Source: Opisthocomus hoazin
Lineage: Eukaryota > Chordata > Aves > Opisthocomiformes > Opisthocomidae
Length of the DNA stretch: 64,000 bases
NCBI RefSeq assembly: GCF_030867145.1
Contig: NC_134429.1
Span: 15,190,677 to 15,254,676, forward strand
Direction: 5' to 3'
The notes below the pieces were generated by a model, which made no database searches, was not told the origin of the DNA, and was given only the letters and a program-made list of their open reading frames with translations. The translations under genes were made by a program, and so were the position numbers. Shown here piece after piece: positions 10,339 through 20,261 of the stretch. Positions within the stretch are counted from its first letter, which is position 1, and the number at the start of each line of letters is the position of its first letter.

Positions 10339-13300
10339 ATGCCCCGGAGGAAAGCGGCGGGGCCGCCCTGGGACGCGGCGCCGGGGAACGGGGCGGCGGC
10401 GGCGGGCGGGAGGCGGCGGCAGCGGCCCGGGCCGGCGGCGGGCGGGAGGCGGCGGGCGCGGGCCCAGCGCGGCGGCGGCAGCAGCGGCGGCAGCAGCGAG
10501 GAGGAGGCGGCGGCGCCCCGGGAGCGGCGGGCCCGGGCCGGGAGCCCCGGCGGGAGGAGGCCCGGCAGGCCCGGAGGGGCCGGCGGCGGCGGGGCCCCGG
10601 CTGGAGGAGGAGGAGGAGGAGGAGGAGGCGGCGGCGGAGCGGCCCGGGGACAGAGCGTCGTCGTCTGCGAGCCCGAGCACAGCAAGGAGCGCATCGTGAG
10701 GGCAGACCCCCCCCGCGCCCCTCCTGCACCCCACGATGCACCCCGCACCTTACACCCCCCCTTTGTACCCCGTAATGCACCCCCCAGTGCACCCCTCACC
10801 TTACACCCCCCCGATGCACCCCCCAGTGCACCCCTCACCTTACACCCCCCCGATGCACCCCCCCTGCACTCCCAATGCACCCCTCCTTTGCACCCCCTAA
10901 TGCACCCTCCTTTGCACCCCCTAATGCACCCTCCTTGCAACCCCTAATGCACCCCCCATGTTGTAACCTTCCTTTGTACCCCCCAATGCACCCCCAATGC
11001 CCCCCTCCTTTGCACCCCCCAATGCACCCCTCACCTTACACCCCCCCTTTGCACCCCCCTTGCATCCCCCCTTGCACCCCTTAACGCACCTCCCCTCCCG
11101 TACCCCCTAATGAACCCCACCTCGCACCACGTAATGTACCCCCCTGCGCCCCCCCTTTCCACCCCCCAGTGCACCCCTCACCTTACACATGTTCCTCATA
11201 TCCCTTACACCCCCCATGTCCCCGATGTCCCCAGTGTCCCCCACGACCCCGATGTTCTCCATGTCCCTCATGTCCCTTACATCTCCCGTGTCCCCGATGT
11301 CCCCCGTGTCCCTGATGTCCCCCACATCCCCATATCTCTGATGTCCACCGTGTTCCCTGTGTCCTGATGCCCCCCATGTCCCCCACATCCCATATCCACA
11401 ATGTCCCCCACATCTCTGATGTCCCCCACATCCCTCATGTCCCCAATGTCCCGCATGTCCCCTGTGTCCCCAATGTCCCCCGCATCCTCCACATCTGCCA
11501 TGTTCTCCATGTCCCTGATGTCCCCCACATGCCCCATCCCCTACGTCCCCCATGTTCTCCATGTCCCTGATGTCCCCCATGTCCCCCATGTTGCTGATGC
11601 CCCCCACATCCTCCATGTCCCTGATGTTCGCTATGTCCCCCATGTCCCCGATGTTCTCCATGTCCCCGATGTCCCTGATGTCCCCCACATCCCCTATGTC
11701 CCCTATGTCCATGATGCCCCCAACATCCCCGATGTCCCCCATGTCCCCCACATCCCCGATGTTCTCCATGTACCTGATGTCCCCCACATCCCTCATGTCC
11801 CTGATGTTCTCTGTGTCCCTGACGTCCTCCGATGTCCCTGATGTCCCCCACATCCCCCATGTCCCCTATGTCCCTGATGTCCCCAACATCCCCCACGTTC
11901 CTGATGTTCTCCATGTCCCTGATGTCCTCAATGTCCCCCATGTCCCTGATGCCCTCCACATCCCCCATGTCCCTGATGTTCTCGCTGTCCCCAATGTCCC
12001 CGTGTCCCCGGGTCGCTGACGGTTCCCCTGCTCCTTGCAGAAGCTCGAGGGCTCCAGGTGCCGGGGGCAGCTCCTCATCTTCGGAGCCACCAACTGGGAC
12101 CTGATCGGCCGCAAAGAAGTGCCTAAGCAGCAAGGTGAGGGGAGGGGGCTCTGCCCAGCGCCGCGCCCTGCCTCATTACCCCCGCAGGCTGTAATTAATT
12201 TTTTTCCAGCTTATTTTTATGCATTTAGATTTTTTAATTAATATTTTAGGTTGTTTTTAAACCAGTTGCGTGCTGGGATGCGGGGTGCACTGGGTCTCCT
12301 GCAAAGCAAAATCAACGCGCTGCTTATTTTTTTTATGAATTTATATTGCAGTTAATTTTCCTGCTTACTTCGCTGTGTTGCTATTTAATTAATTAAACTG
12401 GGGGGTGCAGTTTAATTAATTAATATCAGGGAGTACAGTCGCGTATCGTGATCTGGGCCGGGACTTGGGGTACGGGGTGCGCTGGGTCTCCCGCAGAGCA
12501 AAATCAGCGCGCTGCCTGTTCGTTAGGCACTTATATCTAATTCCTTTTTCTGATTTCTGTAATGCGTAAATACTTAATGAATTTTTAATTCATTAATATT
12601 TTTGGAGGTTTTGTACAGCTGCGTGTTGTCAGCAGGGCCAGAATTTGGGGTGCGCCGAATCTCCTGCAAAGCGAAATAAAGGCATCGCTTATTTTTTATG
12701 CCTTCATACTGAATTATTTTTTTTTCTGCTTATTTTAACACATTTATATTTAACGATTCTTTTTATTAATTAATATTTTGAAGGGTTTTTTTACAGTTGG
12801 ATGTTGTAATCGGGGCCAGAACTTGGGGTGTGGGGTGTGCTGCATCTCCTGCAAAGCACAATAAACACGCCGCTTATTTTTGATGCATTTATCTTTCATT
12901 AACTCTTCTGCTTCTTTGTAGCATTTATGCCCAATTACTGGTTTTATTAATTAATATTTTTTCGTGGTTTTTTTTGTTTGTTTACAGTAGCACAGCAGAA
13001 TCTGGGCCAGAACTTGGGATGCGCCAGATCTGCAAAGCACCATAAACGCGCTGCTTATTTTTGATGCATTTATATTTCATTAACTTCTCTGCTTATTTTT
13101 GGTGCATTTATATTTAATTATTTTTTTTAGTTAATTAAGCTGGGGAGGAGTTACAGTTGCACCGCATAATCTGGGGCAGAATTTGGGGCACGCCGCATCT
13201 CCTGCCCAGCAAAATAAACGCACTGCGTGCTTTTTAGGCCTTTATATTCAATTAATTTTTTCGCCTCCTTGTTTTTCATGCATTTATATTTAATTTTTTT

Positions 13301-16300
13301 TTTAATTAATTAATTTGGGGAGGAGTTACAGTTGCTGAATCTGGGCCAGAACTTGGGGTGTGCTGGGTCTCCTGCAAAGCACAACGAATGCACTGCTTGC
13401 TTTTAATGCCTTTATATTCAATTAATTCTTTTTCTGCTTGTTTTGAGTGCATTTCTATTTAATCTTTAATAATTGTGTTTTTTTAATTTGTTTAATACAG
13501 TTGTGTATCGTAATCTGGGCCAGAACTTGGGGTGTGCTGGATCTCCTGCAAAGCACAATACATGCACTGCTTGCTATTTGTGCCTTTATATACAGTTAAT
13601 TCTTTTTCTGCTTGTTTTGAGTGCATTTCTATTTAATTAATATTTTAATTTATTTTTTTTTTATTTGTTTAATACAGTTGTGTATCATAATCTGGGCCAG
13701 AACTCGGGGTATGCTGGGTCTCCTGCAAAGCACAGTGAAGGCACTGCTGGCTTTTTATGCCTTTATATTCAATTAATTTTTTTCTGCTTGTTCTGAGTGC
13801 ATTTCTAGTTAATTAATTTAAAAATTTTTTTTTTTTTTTTTAATTTAATACAGTTGCGTATCGTAATCTGGGCCAGAATTTGTGGGGGCCGCACAGGTAC
13901 GGGTGTCTCTCAGGTGTCCAGGTGCGGAGCGTGGTGTCGGGCCCCTGCGCCGCTCACAGCCTGCTGATCACCGCCGAGGGCAAGCTCTGGAGCTGGGGTG
14001 AGCCCGGTGGGGGGGGACACGGGACGGGACACCCCAAAACCCTTCGTGCTCCCCGTTTCGCGGCGATAAAGAGCGCTTCTTGGCCAGGTCGCAATGAGAA
14101 GGGGCAGCTGGGCCATGGGGACACGACGCGGGTGGAAGCCCCGAAGCTCATCGAGGTGCTGGGGGGCGAAGCCATCGTGCTGGCAGCCTGCGGCCGTAAC
14201 CACACCCTGGCCCTCACAGGTACCGCGCGGGGGGAAAACCCTCACATTTTAGACAAATTGTCTGAAATCAGCCCATTTTGCCCCAAAAAACCTTGTCGCT
14301 TTGATTTTGCGTTGCAGAGAGCGGTTCGGTGTTCGCCTTCGGGGAGAACAAAATGGGGCAGCTGGGGCTGGGGAACCAGACGGACGCCGTGCCCAGTCCC
14401 ACGCAGGTATCGCTGCTCCTTGCCTTGCTTCCCAACCACTTTTTTGGGGGAACAAACAGCAGATGGGGGGTTTTCTCATCGGAAAAAATGCATAGTGGAG
14501 CCGAAAATGCTGTAGGATGCACGAGCATCCCTCTCGGGGATGCTGCTTCATTTGCAGCTGCGGTGCAAAGAAATGCAAGAGGAAATGAGAATAAAACCCC
14601 AGATTTGAGGATTTTGGGGGTTCCCCCCCAGGAAATTCAGCTTTTTACCTTTTTTCTCTTGTTTCCTTTTCCCTCTACCCCTTTCTCTGCTCCTCCTGCA
14701 GATCATGTACAACGGGCAGCCCATCACCAAACTGGCCTGCGGGGCCGAGTTCAGCATGATCATGGATTGCAAAGGAAACCTCTACTCCTTCGGGTGCCCC
14801 GAGTATGGGCAGCTGGGTATGGTGCTGTTTGGGGGATTTCACCAAAATTTTGAGCTATTACTGGGTTGGGGGGGGGGGAAGTTCCCTGCCTCAGTTTCCC
14901 CATCTGGGCAACTGAAGCATCCGCAGAATCACAGACTGGTCGGGGTTGGCAGGGCCCTCTGTGGGTCACCCAGCCCAACCCCCTGCCCAAGCAGGGTCAC
15001 CCAGAGCAGGCTGCACAGCACCGCGGCCAGGCGGGGCTGGAATATCTCCAGAGAAGGAGACTCCACAGCCTCCCTGGGCAGCCTGGGCCAGGGCTCCGTC
15101 ACCCTCAGAGGGAAGAAGTTCTTCCTCGGGTTCAGCTGGAGCTTCCTCTGCTTCAGTTTGTGCCCGTTGCCCCTTGTCCTGTCGCTGGGCACCACTGAAC
15201 AGAGTCTGGCCCCGTCCTCCTGACCCCCACCCTGCAGATATTTAGAGGCATTTCTAAGGTCCCATCTCAGCCTTCTCTTCTCCAGGCTGAACAAGCCCAG
15301 CTCCCTCAGCCTCTCCTTGCAGGAGAGATGCTCCAGTCCCCTCCTCATCCTCGTAGCCCTGCGCTGGGCTCTCTCCAGTAGCTCCTCATCTTTCTTGAAC
15401 TGGGGAGCCCAGAACTGGACACAGCACTGCAGATGGGGCCTCACCAGGGCAGAGTAGAGGGGAAGGAGAACCTCCCTTGCCCTGCTGGCCACACTTCTCT
15501 TGATGCACCCCAGGATCCCATTGGCCTTCTTGGCAACCAGGGCACGCTGCTGGCTCATGGTCACCCTGTCGTCCCCCAGCACTCCCAGTCCCTCTCCACA
15601 GAGCTGCTCTCCAGCAGGTCCACCCCAGCCTGTACTGGTGCCTGGGGTTGTTCCTCCCCAGATGCAGTTCAACCTTGTTGAACCTCAATCAGGTTCCTCT
15701 CTGCCCAACTCTCCAGCCTGTCCAGGTCTCATAGCGGGGTTGGAGCTGCGAATAAAAAGGGGTTTGGAAGAGGAGAGGGGATTTCTGCAGCCGGCTTGGT
15801 AATAATGGGGTGTGGGGAGGGGGTCACCCCGTTTTCATCCTGGTGCTTGTCCGCAGGGCATAATTCGGACGGGAAATTCATCGCCCGGGCACAGCGGATA
15901 GAGTACGACTGCGAGCTGGTGCCGCGCCGCGTGGCCATCTTTATCGAGAAGACCAAAGATGGGCAGATCCTGCCCGTCCCCAACGTGGTGGTGCGGGACG
16001 TGGCGTGCGGGGCCAACCACACGGTACGGGCGAGTGTTTGCGGCGTGCTCCTCGCCAGAAGTCCTCGCTGCTCGCCTGAGTCGAGAAAGCATGGGTAGAT
16101 GGATAAATATTGGCAGCGTGCGTGTAAGGATAAATATCGGCAGCGTGCATTTAAGGGTCGAGATTCATAGCGTGCATTTAAGGATAAAGATTTGCAGCGT
16201 GCATTTAAGGCTGAGCATTTGCAGGGTGCCTGTAAGGATAAATGTTTGCAGGGTGCCTGTAAGGCTAGAGGTTTGCACCATGTGTTTTAAGGATAAAGTT

Positions 16301-18657
16301 TTGCAGAGTGCATGTTGGGGTATATAAAGATCTGTGCTGTGCACGTAAGGATGAGGATTTGCAGCGTGCGTTTCAGGCTAAATATGGCGTGCATTTAAGG
16401 CTGGAAGTTTGCAGTGTGCAGTTAAGGATCAAGATTTGCAGCGTAGGTATAAGGATAAATATTAGCAGCGTGTGTGTAAGGATAAATATCGGCAGCGTGC
16501 ATTTAAGGGTCGAGATTCGTAGCATGCGTTTAAGGATACAGATTTGCAGCGTGCATTTAAGGCTGAGCATTTGCAGGGTGCCTGTAAGGCTAGAGATTTA
16601 CAGCATGCATTTTAAGGATAAAGTTCTTTGATGTGCACGTAAGGATGAGGATTTGCAGCGTGCGTTTCAGGCTAAATACAGCATGCATTTAGGGCTGGAA
16701 GTGTGCAGCATGCGGTTAAGGATCGAGATTTGCAGTGTGGGTATAAGCATAAATACTTGCAGCGTGCATTTAAGGACAGATTTGCAGCGTGTGTAGAAGG
16801 ATAAATATTTGCAGCATGCATTTAAGGATAGAGATTTGCAGCATGTGTTTTAAGGATCAAGTTTTGCAGCATGCACATTAAGGATGAAGATTCACAGCGT
16901 GCAGGTAAGGATTGAGCCTTGCAGTGCGTGTAAAAGGATAAATGCAGCGTGGGTTTAAGGGTCGGGATTTGCAGCGTGCATTTTAAGGAGAAAGGTTTGC
17001 AGCTTGCATGGAAGTATAGAGGTTTGCAGCGTGCATTTGTGGATCGAGATTTGCAGCGTGCACATAAGGATAAATCCTTGCAGTGTCCATATCAGGGTCC
17101 AGATTTGCAGCGTCCGTATCAGGGTCCACATTTGCAGTGTCCGTATCAGGGTCCACATTTGCAGCGTGTGTTTAAGGATAATTACTCGTGGGGTGCATTT
17201 AAGGGCAAAGATTTGCAGCCTGTGTTTCGGGATTGAGGGTTGCAGCGTGCATTTAAGGATAAATATTTGCAGGGTGCGTTTAGCGTTCGCAGCACGCAGT
17301 GTAATTGATGCTGTTCGTTGTGGCCGCTGCGGCTTTCCCTGCGCCGAGCAGGTCGGGTCTCAGCTGCTCAGACCCGGGTGGATGCATTTCTCCATCCCCA
17401 GCTCGTCCTGGACTCGCAGAAGCGCGTTTTCTCCTGGGGGTTCGGGGGCTACGGGCGGCTGGGCCACGCCGAGCAGAAGGACGAGATGGTGCCTCGGCTG
17501 GTCAAGCTCTTCGACTTCCCGGGGCGCGGGGCGGCGCAGATCTACGCCGGCTACACGTGCTCCTTCGCCGTCAGCGAGACAGGTCGGGCTCGTGGCGTTT
17601 TATGGCGAAGGCGTCGTTATTCGGGGTGGTTTGGGGGGTGCTCGGGGCGTGCTGGAGCTTGACGGGTGGTCTTGGGGTTTGCAGGCGGCTTGTTTTTTTG
17701 GGGTGCCACCAACACCTCCCGCGAGTCCACCATGTACCCCAAAGCCGTGCAGGACCTCTGCGGCTGGAAAATCCGCAGCCTGGCCTGTGGGTAAGTCCAA
17801 GTCCCCCCACCCCCAAAGCCACCCCAATTTCCTGTTTTTTCGGAGTGCAGCCGCCTGCGGGGCGGCTGGGGAGGGGGGGCGTGGGGTCACCCTTCTTGCG
17901 CCCCGCTGCAGGAAGAGCAGCATCATCGTGGCGGCGGATGAGAGCACCATCAGCTGGGGTCCTTCGCCCACCTTTGGGGAACTGGTAAGAAGGATTTACC
18001 GGGGACTCCCAACCCCTTGACAGCCCAACCCCCCCCCCCAGCTGCTGGCAGGAGGGACCGGCTGCTTCCCCCCCGCCCCGGTTAATGTTTCCCCTTCTCC
18101 ATGGGGTGCACTCGGCAGGGCTACGGGGACCACAAGCCCAAATCCTCGACGGCCGCCCAAGAGGTGAAGACCCTGGATGGTATCTACACGGAGCAGGTGA
18201 GTGGGGGACCCTGCCAGAGGATGCTGAAGGGAAGATGTGGGGGCCTCCCTCGAAATAAATCCAGTGGCTGAGGCCGTACACAACTCATCACACCCATGGG
18301 ATGTTGGAGGGAGGGCACGTGGGCCCCCCTCCTTAAATAAATACATTGGCTGAGGCTGTACACAACTCATCACACCCATGAGATGTTGGAGGGAGGGCAC
18401 ATGGACCCCCCCCTTAAATAAATCCAGTGGCTGAGACCATACACAACTTATCACATCTATGGGCTGCTCAAACACGGCCCGGGGAGGGGGGGAGCAGCGG
18501 GGAGCAAGGCGCGTGGCCTTGTGCCTCAGTTTCCCCTCTGCCCTTGTCCCAGGTGGCCATGGGCTACGCCCACTCGCTGGTGATCGCCCGCGACGAGAGC
18601 GACGCCGAGAAGGAGAAGCTCCGCAAGCTGCCCGAGTACAACCCCCGCACCATCTGA
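10339..18657 (+). CDS. RCC2: RCC2 (TD-60), regulator of chromosome condensation 2
   Basis: RCC2 is an RCC1-like seven-bladed propeller protein of the mitotic centromere/midzone, linked to chromosome passenger function and to Rac1/Arf6 and cell-adhesion signalling. Coding exons are 10339-10695, 12041-12134, 13854-13997, 14088-14219, 14318-14406, 14702-14816, 15857-16023, 17402-17582, 17685-17790, 17912-17984, 18119-18196 and 18553-18657. All use GT-AG borders and keep phase, giving 546 aa against 522 in human. Family landmarks include LLIFGATNWDLIGRKEVPKQ, GPHRYGC, SVFAFGENKMGQLGLGNQTD, GFGGYGRLGHAEQKDEM and a C-terminal LPEYNPRTI. The start MPRRKAA matches human MPRKKAA. The first exon is expanded by Ala, Arg and a 12-residue Gly run encoded by a GGA/GGC repeat. 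The frame stays open upstream of the ATG only because the DNA is C-rich. Tandem arrays fill introns 1, 2, 7 and 11, and a CR1 lies in intron 6. Confidence 0.97.
10700..11185 (+). repeat. C-rich minisatellite in RCC2 intron 1
   Basis: Repeated phrases of the type CCCCCCAATGCACCCC and AGTGCACCCCTCACCTTACA occur with a spacing of about 20-40 bp. The array starts a few bases after the exon 1 donor, so the intron begins with satellite sequence. Confidence 0.85.
11186..12025 (+). repeat. ATGTCCCTGATGTCCCC minisatellite in RCC2 intron 1
   Basis: About 800 bp of short units such as CATGTCCCTGATGTCCCCCA and GATGTTCTCCATGTCC, differing by single bases. It ends just upstream of the exon 2 acceptor (CTCCTTGCAG, exon from 12041). 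With the previous array it makes up nearly the whole 1345-bp intron. Confidence 0.9.
12262..13853 (+). repeat. 176-bp tandem array of pseudo 3' splice sites, RCC2 intron 2
   Basis: Nine tandem copies precede exon 3. In each, an acceptor-like CAG is followed by a relative of the exon 3 start. The pseudo-exon starts are 12266, 12439, 12619, 12797, 12988, 13157, 13332, 13501 and 13678; the real exon starts at 13854. Spacings are 173, 180, 178, 191, 169, 175, 169, 177 and 176 bp. Copies 8 and 9 keep TACAG|TTGTGTATC and then AATCTGGGCCAGAAC, close to the true TACAG|TTGCGTATCG plus AATCTGGGCCAGAAT. After ~30 nt the copies run on to GGGTCTCCTGCAAAGCA instead of the true exon. Each copy also has T-rich TTAATTAA-type sequence before its acceptor. 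Confidence 0.95.
14922..15735 (-). mobile_element. CR1 LINE 3' fragment in RCC2 intron 6
   Basis: It begins at the CR1 3' end (AGAATCACAGA) and encodes the same reverse-transcriptase C-terminus as the copy at 5062. It extends slightly further, to the stretch matching the CR1 phrase CTCCAGCCTGTCCAGG. It is antisense to RCC2 and 5' truncated. By eye it is very similar to the 5062 copy over their shared ~780 bp. Confidence 0.95.
16095..17295 (+). repeat. 27-bp minisatellite in RCC2 intron 7
   Basis: About 44 copies of a ~27-bp unit, consensus near GTGCATTTAAGGATAAAGATTTGCAGC. Blocks recur at larger scale: the phrase AAATATCGGCAGCGTGC recurs 352 bp apart (16132 and 16484), so groups of units have been duplicated together. 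Units carry an acceptor-like TTTGCAG, and many carry a donor-like GTAAGG. The array ends about 105 bp before the true exon 8 acceptor at 17401. Confidence 0.95.
18236..18460 (+). repeat. 81-bp tandem repeat with AATAAA, RCC2 intron 11
   Basis: Nearly three copies of an 81/82-bp unit reading AAATAAATCCAGTGGCTGAG, then TACACAACTCATCACACCCA, then GATGTTGGAGGGAGGGCAC. Each copy has AATAAA (18254-18259, 18336-18341 and 18417-18422). The array lies between coding exon 11 and the last exon. Confidence 0.9.
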
Positions 18658-20012
18658 GGGGCTCCCCCCGCCCCGCCGGGCCCCGGGGGCCCCCCCAAAC
18701 CCCGCTTTTCCAAGCCAGCCGCGGTTTTGACTACCTGTCCTCCCATTTCCAAAGCTGGGGGGGTGGGGGTTTATTTCTACACACCCCCCCATGGCTTTTT
18801 GAGTTCCCAACCGTAGCAGGACCTTTTGGCACAGCCAGGCTTATTTTTTTGGGGGGTGTTTTTTTTTATAATTATTTTAATTTTATTTTTTCTACATCGC
18901 TTTTTATTACTTCCCCCTTTTCCTAGCTATAAATATCCCCGGCCGCGGGCTCGGGGTAAAACTGGGGACCTGTAGAGCAGCTGGAAAACACCTCTTTTTC
19001 CCCAAAATTCCAATTTTTTGGCATTTTTCCCAAATCCCCCCCCTGCTTTGGGTGCTATAATTTTGGGGTACCCGCCCCTCGCATCCCTTTTTTTCCAGAG
19101 GGATTCGGGCTACGGCTGTCGGCCTCCGATCCCCCGCGGGCCAAACCCCTCCCCAGCATCATCTTGGGGCTCCCCTCCCCGCTATCGCAGCCCTCGCCCA
19201 CCCCGGGGAGATCTCAGGTATCGAGGGGAGTCCTAAAGCATCGCGTAAGCTTGTGCTTAGAATTATTATTCTTTTTTTTTTTTAATTATTATTAATTATT
19301 TCCACCTGGTCTCGGCCCAAAGTCCCTCCTACAACGCTGTGCACTGTGCTGGAGAAACGAGGTGCCTTTTGGAGCAGAGCCTGGCTCTGCCTCCACGCAA
19401 CCCGAGGGTGATGTAGGGTTTATTTTTTATTTTTATTTTTATTTTGGAATTTGTAGGGTTTCTTTTGAAGAATTTTTTTTTAAAGGCCTTTCTGCTCGCC
19501 CCAACGGGTCGCACTGGGTGCTCGGGGGTGGCGGTTGCACCCATTTTGGGGAGTTTTGCAGTAAAAAAAAAAAAGGGGTTGGGTTTTTGTTTTATTTTTT
19601 TGCATTTCCTTTGGGGTTGGGCGTTGTTTTGGGGCGCGTTAGGGATTAAAATATCCAGGACAGGGAGCGACTTGGGCGTAAAGTCCCAGTATTCTGCTTT
19701 TTCAGCAATATTAGGGTTTTGTGCGGTTGTGGCCCGAGCGGGTGCCACAGCCCCAATAAAACGGGGTGGAGAAATCACCAAAAACCCACTTTTTCCTCCC
19801 CGAAAAAAAAAAAAAAGCATCGTTTTGGTTCATCCGGCTACCGGCAACATAGTTTTAGGCGGAGGCTGGAGGAAGAAAATAATCCTAAACCGGGAGGATC
19901 TCGGAACGACTCATCTTTAGCTGAGGGTCCTGGGTTAGTGCTGTAATTGTCTTCTTCATGGGGTTTTTTTATATTTCTTGGAGTAAATGTTTAAATAAAC
20001 GACGTCATTGTG
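18658..20012 (+). other. RCC2 3'UTR
   Basis: The sequence after the stop codon has no other gene. It has an internal AATAAA at 19755-19760 and a stronger terminal signal at 19994-19999. It is rich in T and G runs. The exact cleavage site is inferred to be about 15-20 nt after the last signal. Confidence 0.7.
19994..19999 (+). terminator. RCC2 poly(A) signal
   Basis: AATAAA followed within 10 nt by a GT-rich stretch (CATTGTGTA), the usual downstream element. It is the last signal before the opposing PADI3 3' end. Confidence 0.8.
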
Positions 20013-20151
20013 TACCCCCCTCCCTCCGCTCATCGTACCGCCGCGATGCGTCACCCAGAGAGGGGGGGAAAATAACCACTGTCCCGTTTGAAACAGAGCT
20101 TGGAACCTTGCACCCAGCGCGGGGGAGCCCAGGAGAAAGCTACAGCCCGTT

Positions 20152-20157
20152 TTTATT
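20152..20157 (-). terminator. PADI3 poly(A) signal (minus strand)
   Basis: TTTATT on the plus strand is AATAAA on the minus strand, 105 bp after the PADI3 stop codon. No closer signal is seen. The facing RCC2 signal lies only about 150 bp away. Confidence 0.75.
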
Positions 20158-20261
20158 CGGAACGCGGGCCGGTGGCCGGCGCCACTGAAGGCACTTGCGG
20201 GGATGGGGAGAGGGATTTGGGGAGGAGGAGGAGGAGGAAGAACATTGGTACTGGGGCCACT

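Noticed and set aside
11107-12133. Frames rich in Met/Ser/Pro or Gly/Asp/Met repeats on both strands
   Set aside because: They arise from the intron 1 minisatellite and cross real exon 2 in the wrong frame or strand.
16095-17295. Possible tandem micro-exons or a ncRNA cluster in RCC2 intron 7
   Set aside because: Unit length is only 27 bp, the sequence drifts freely, and there is no RNA fold or conserved frame.
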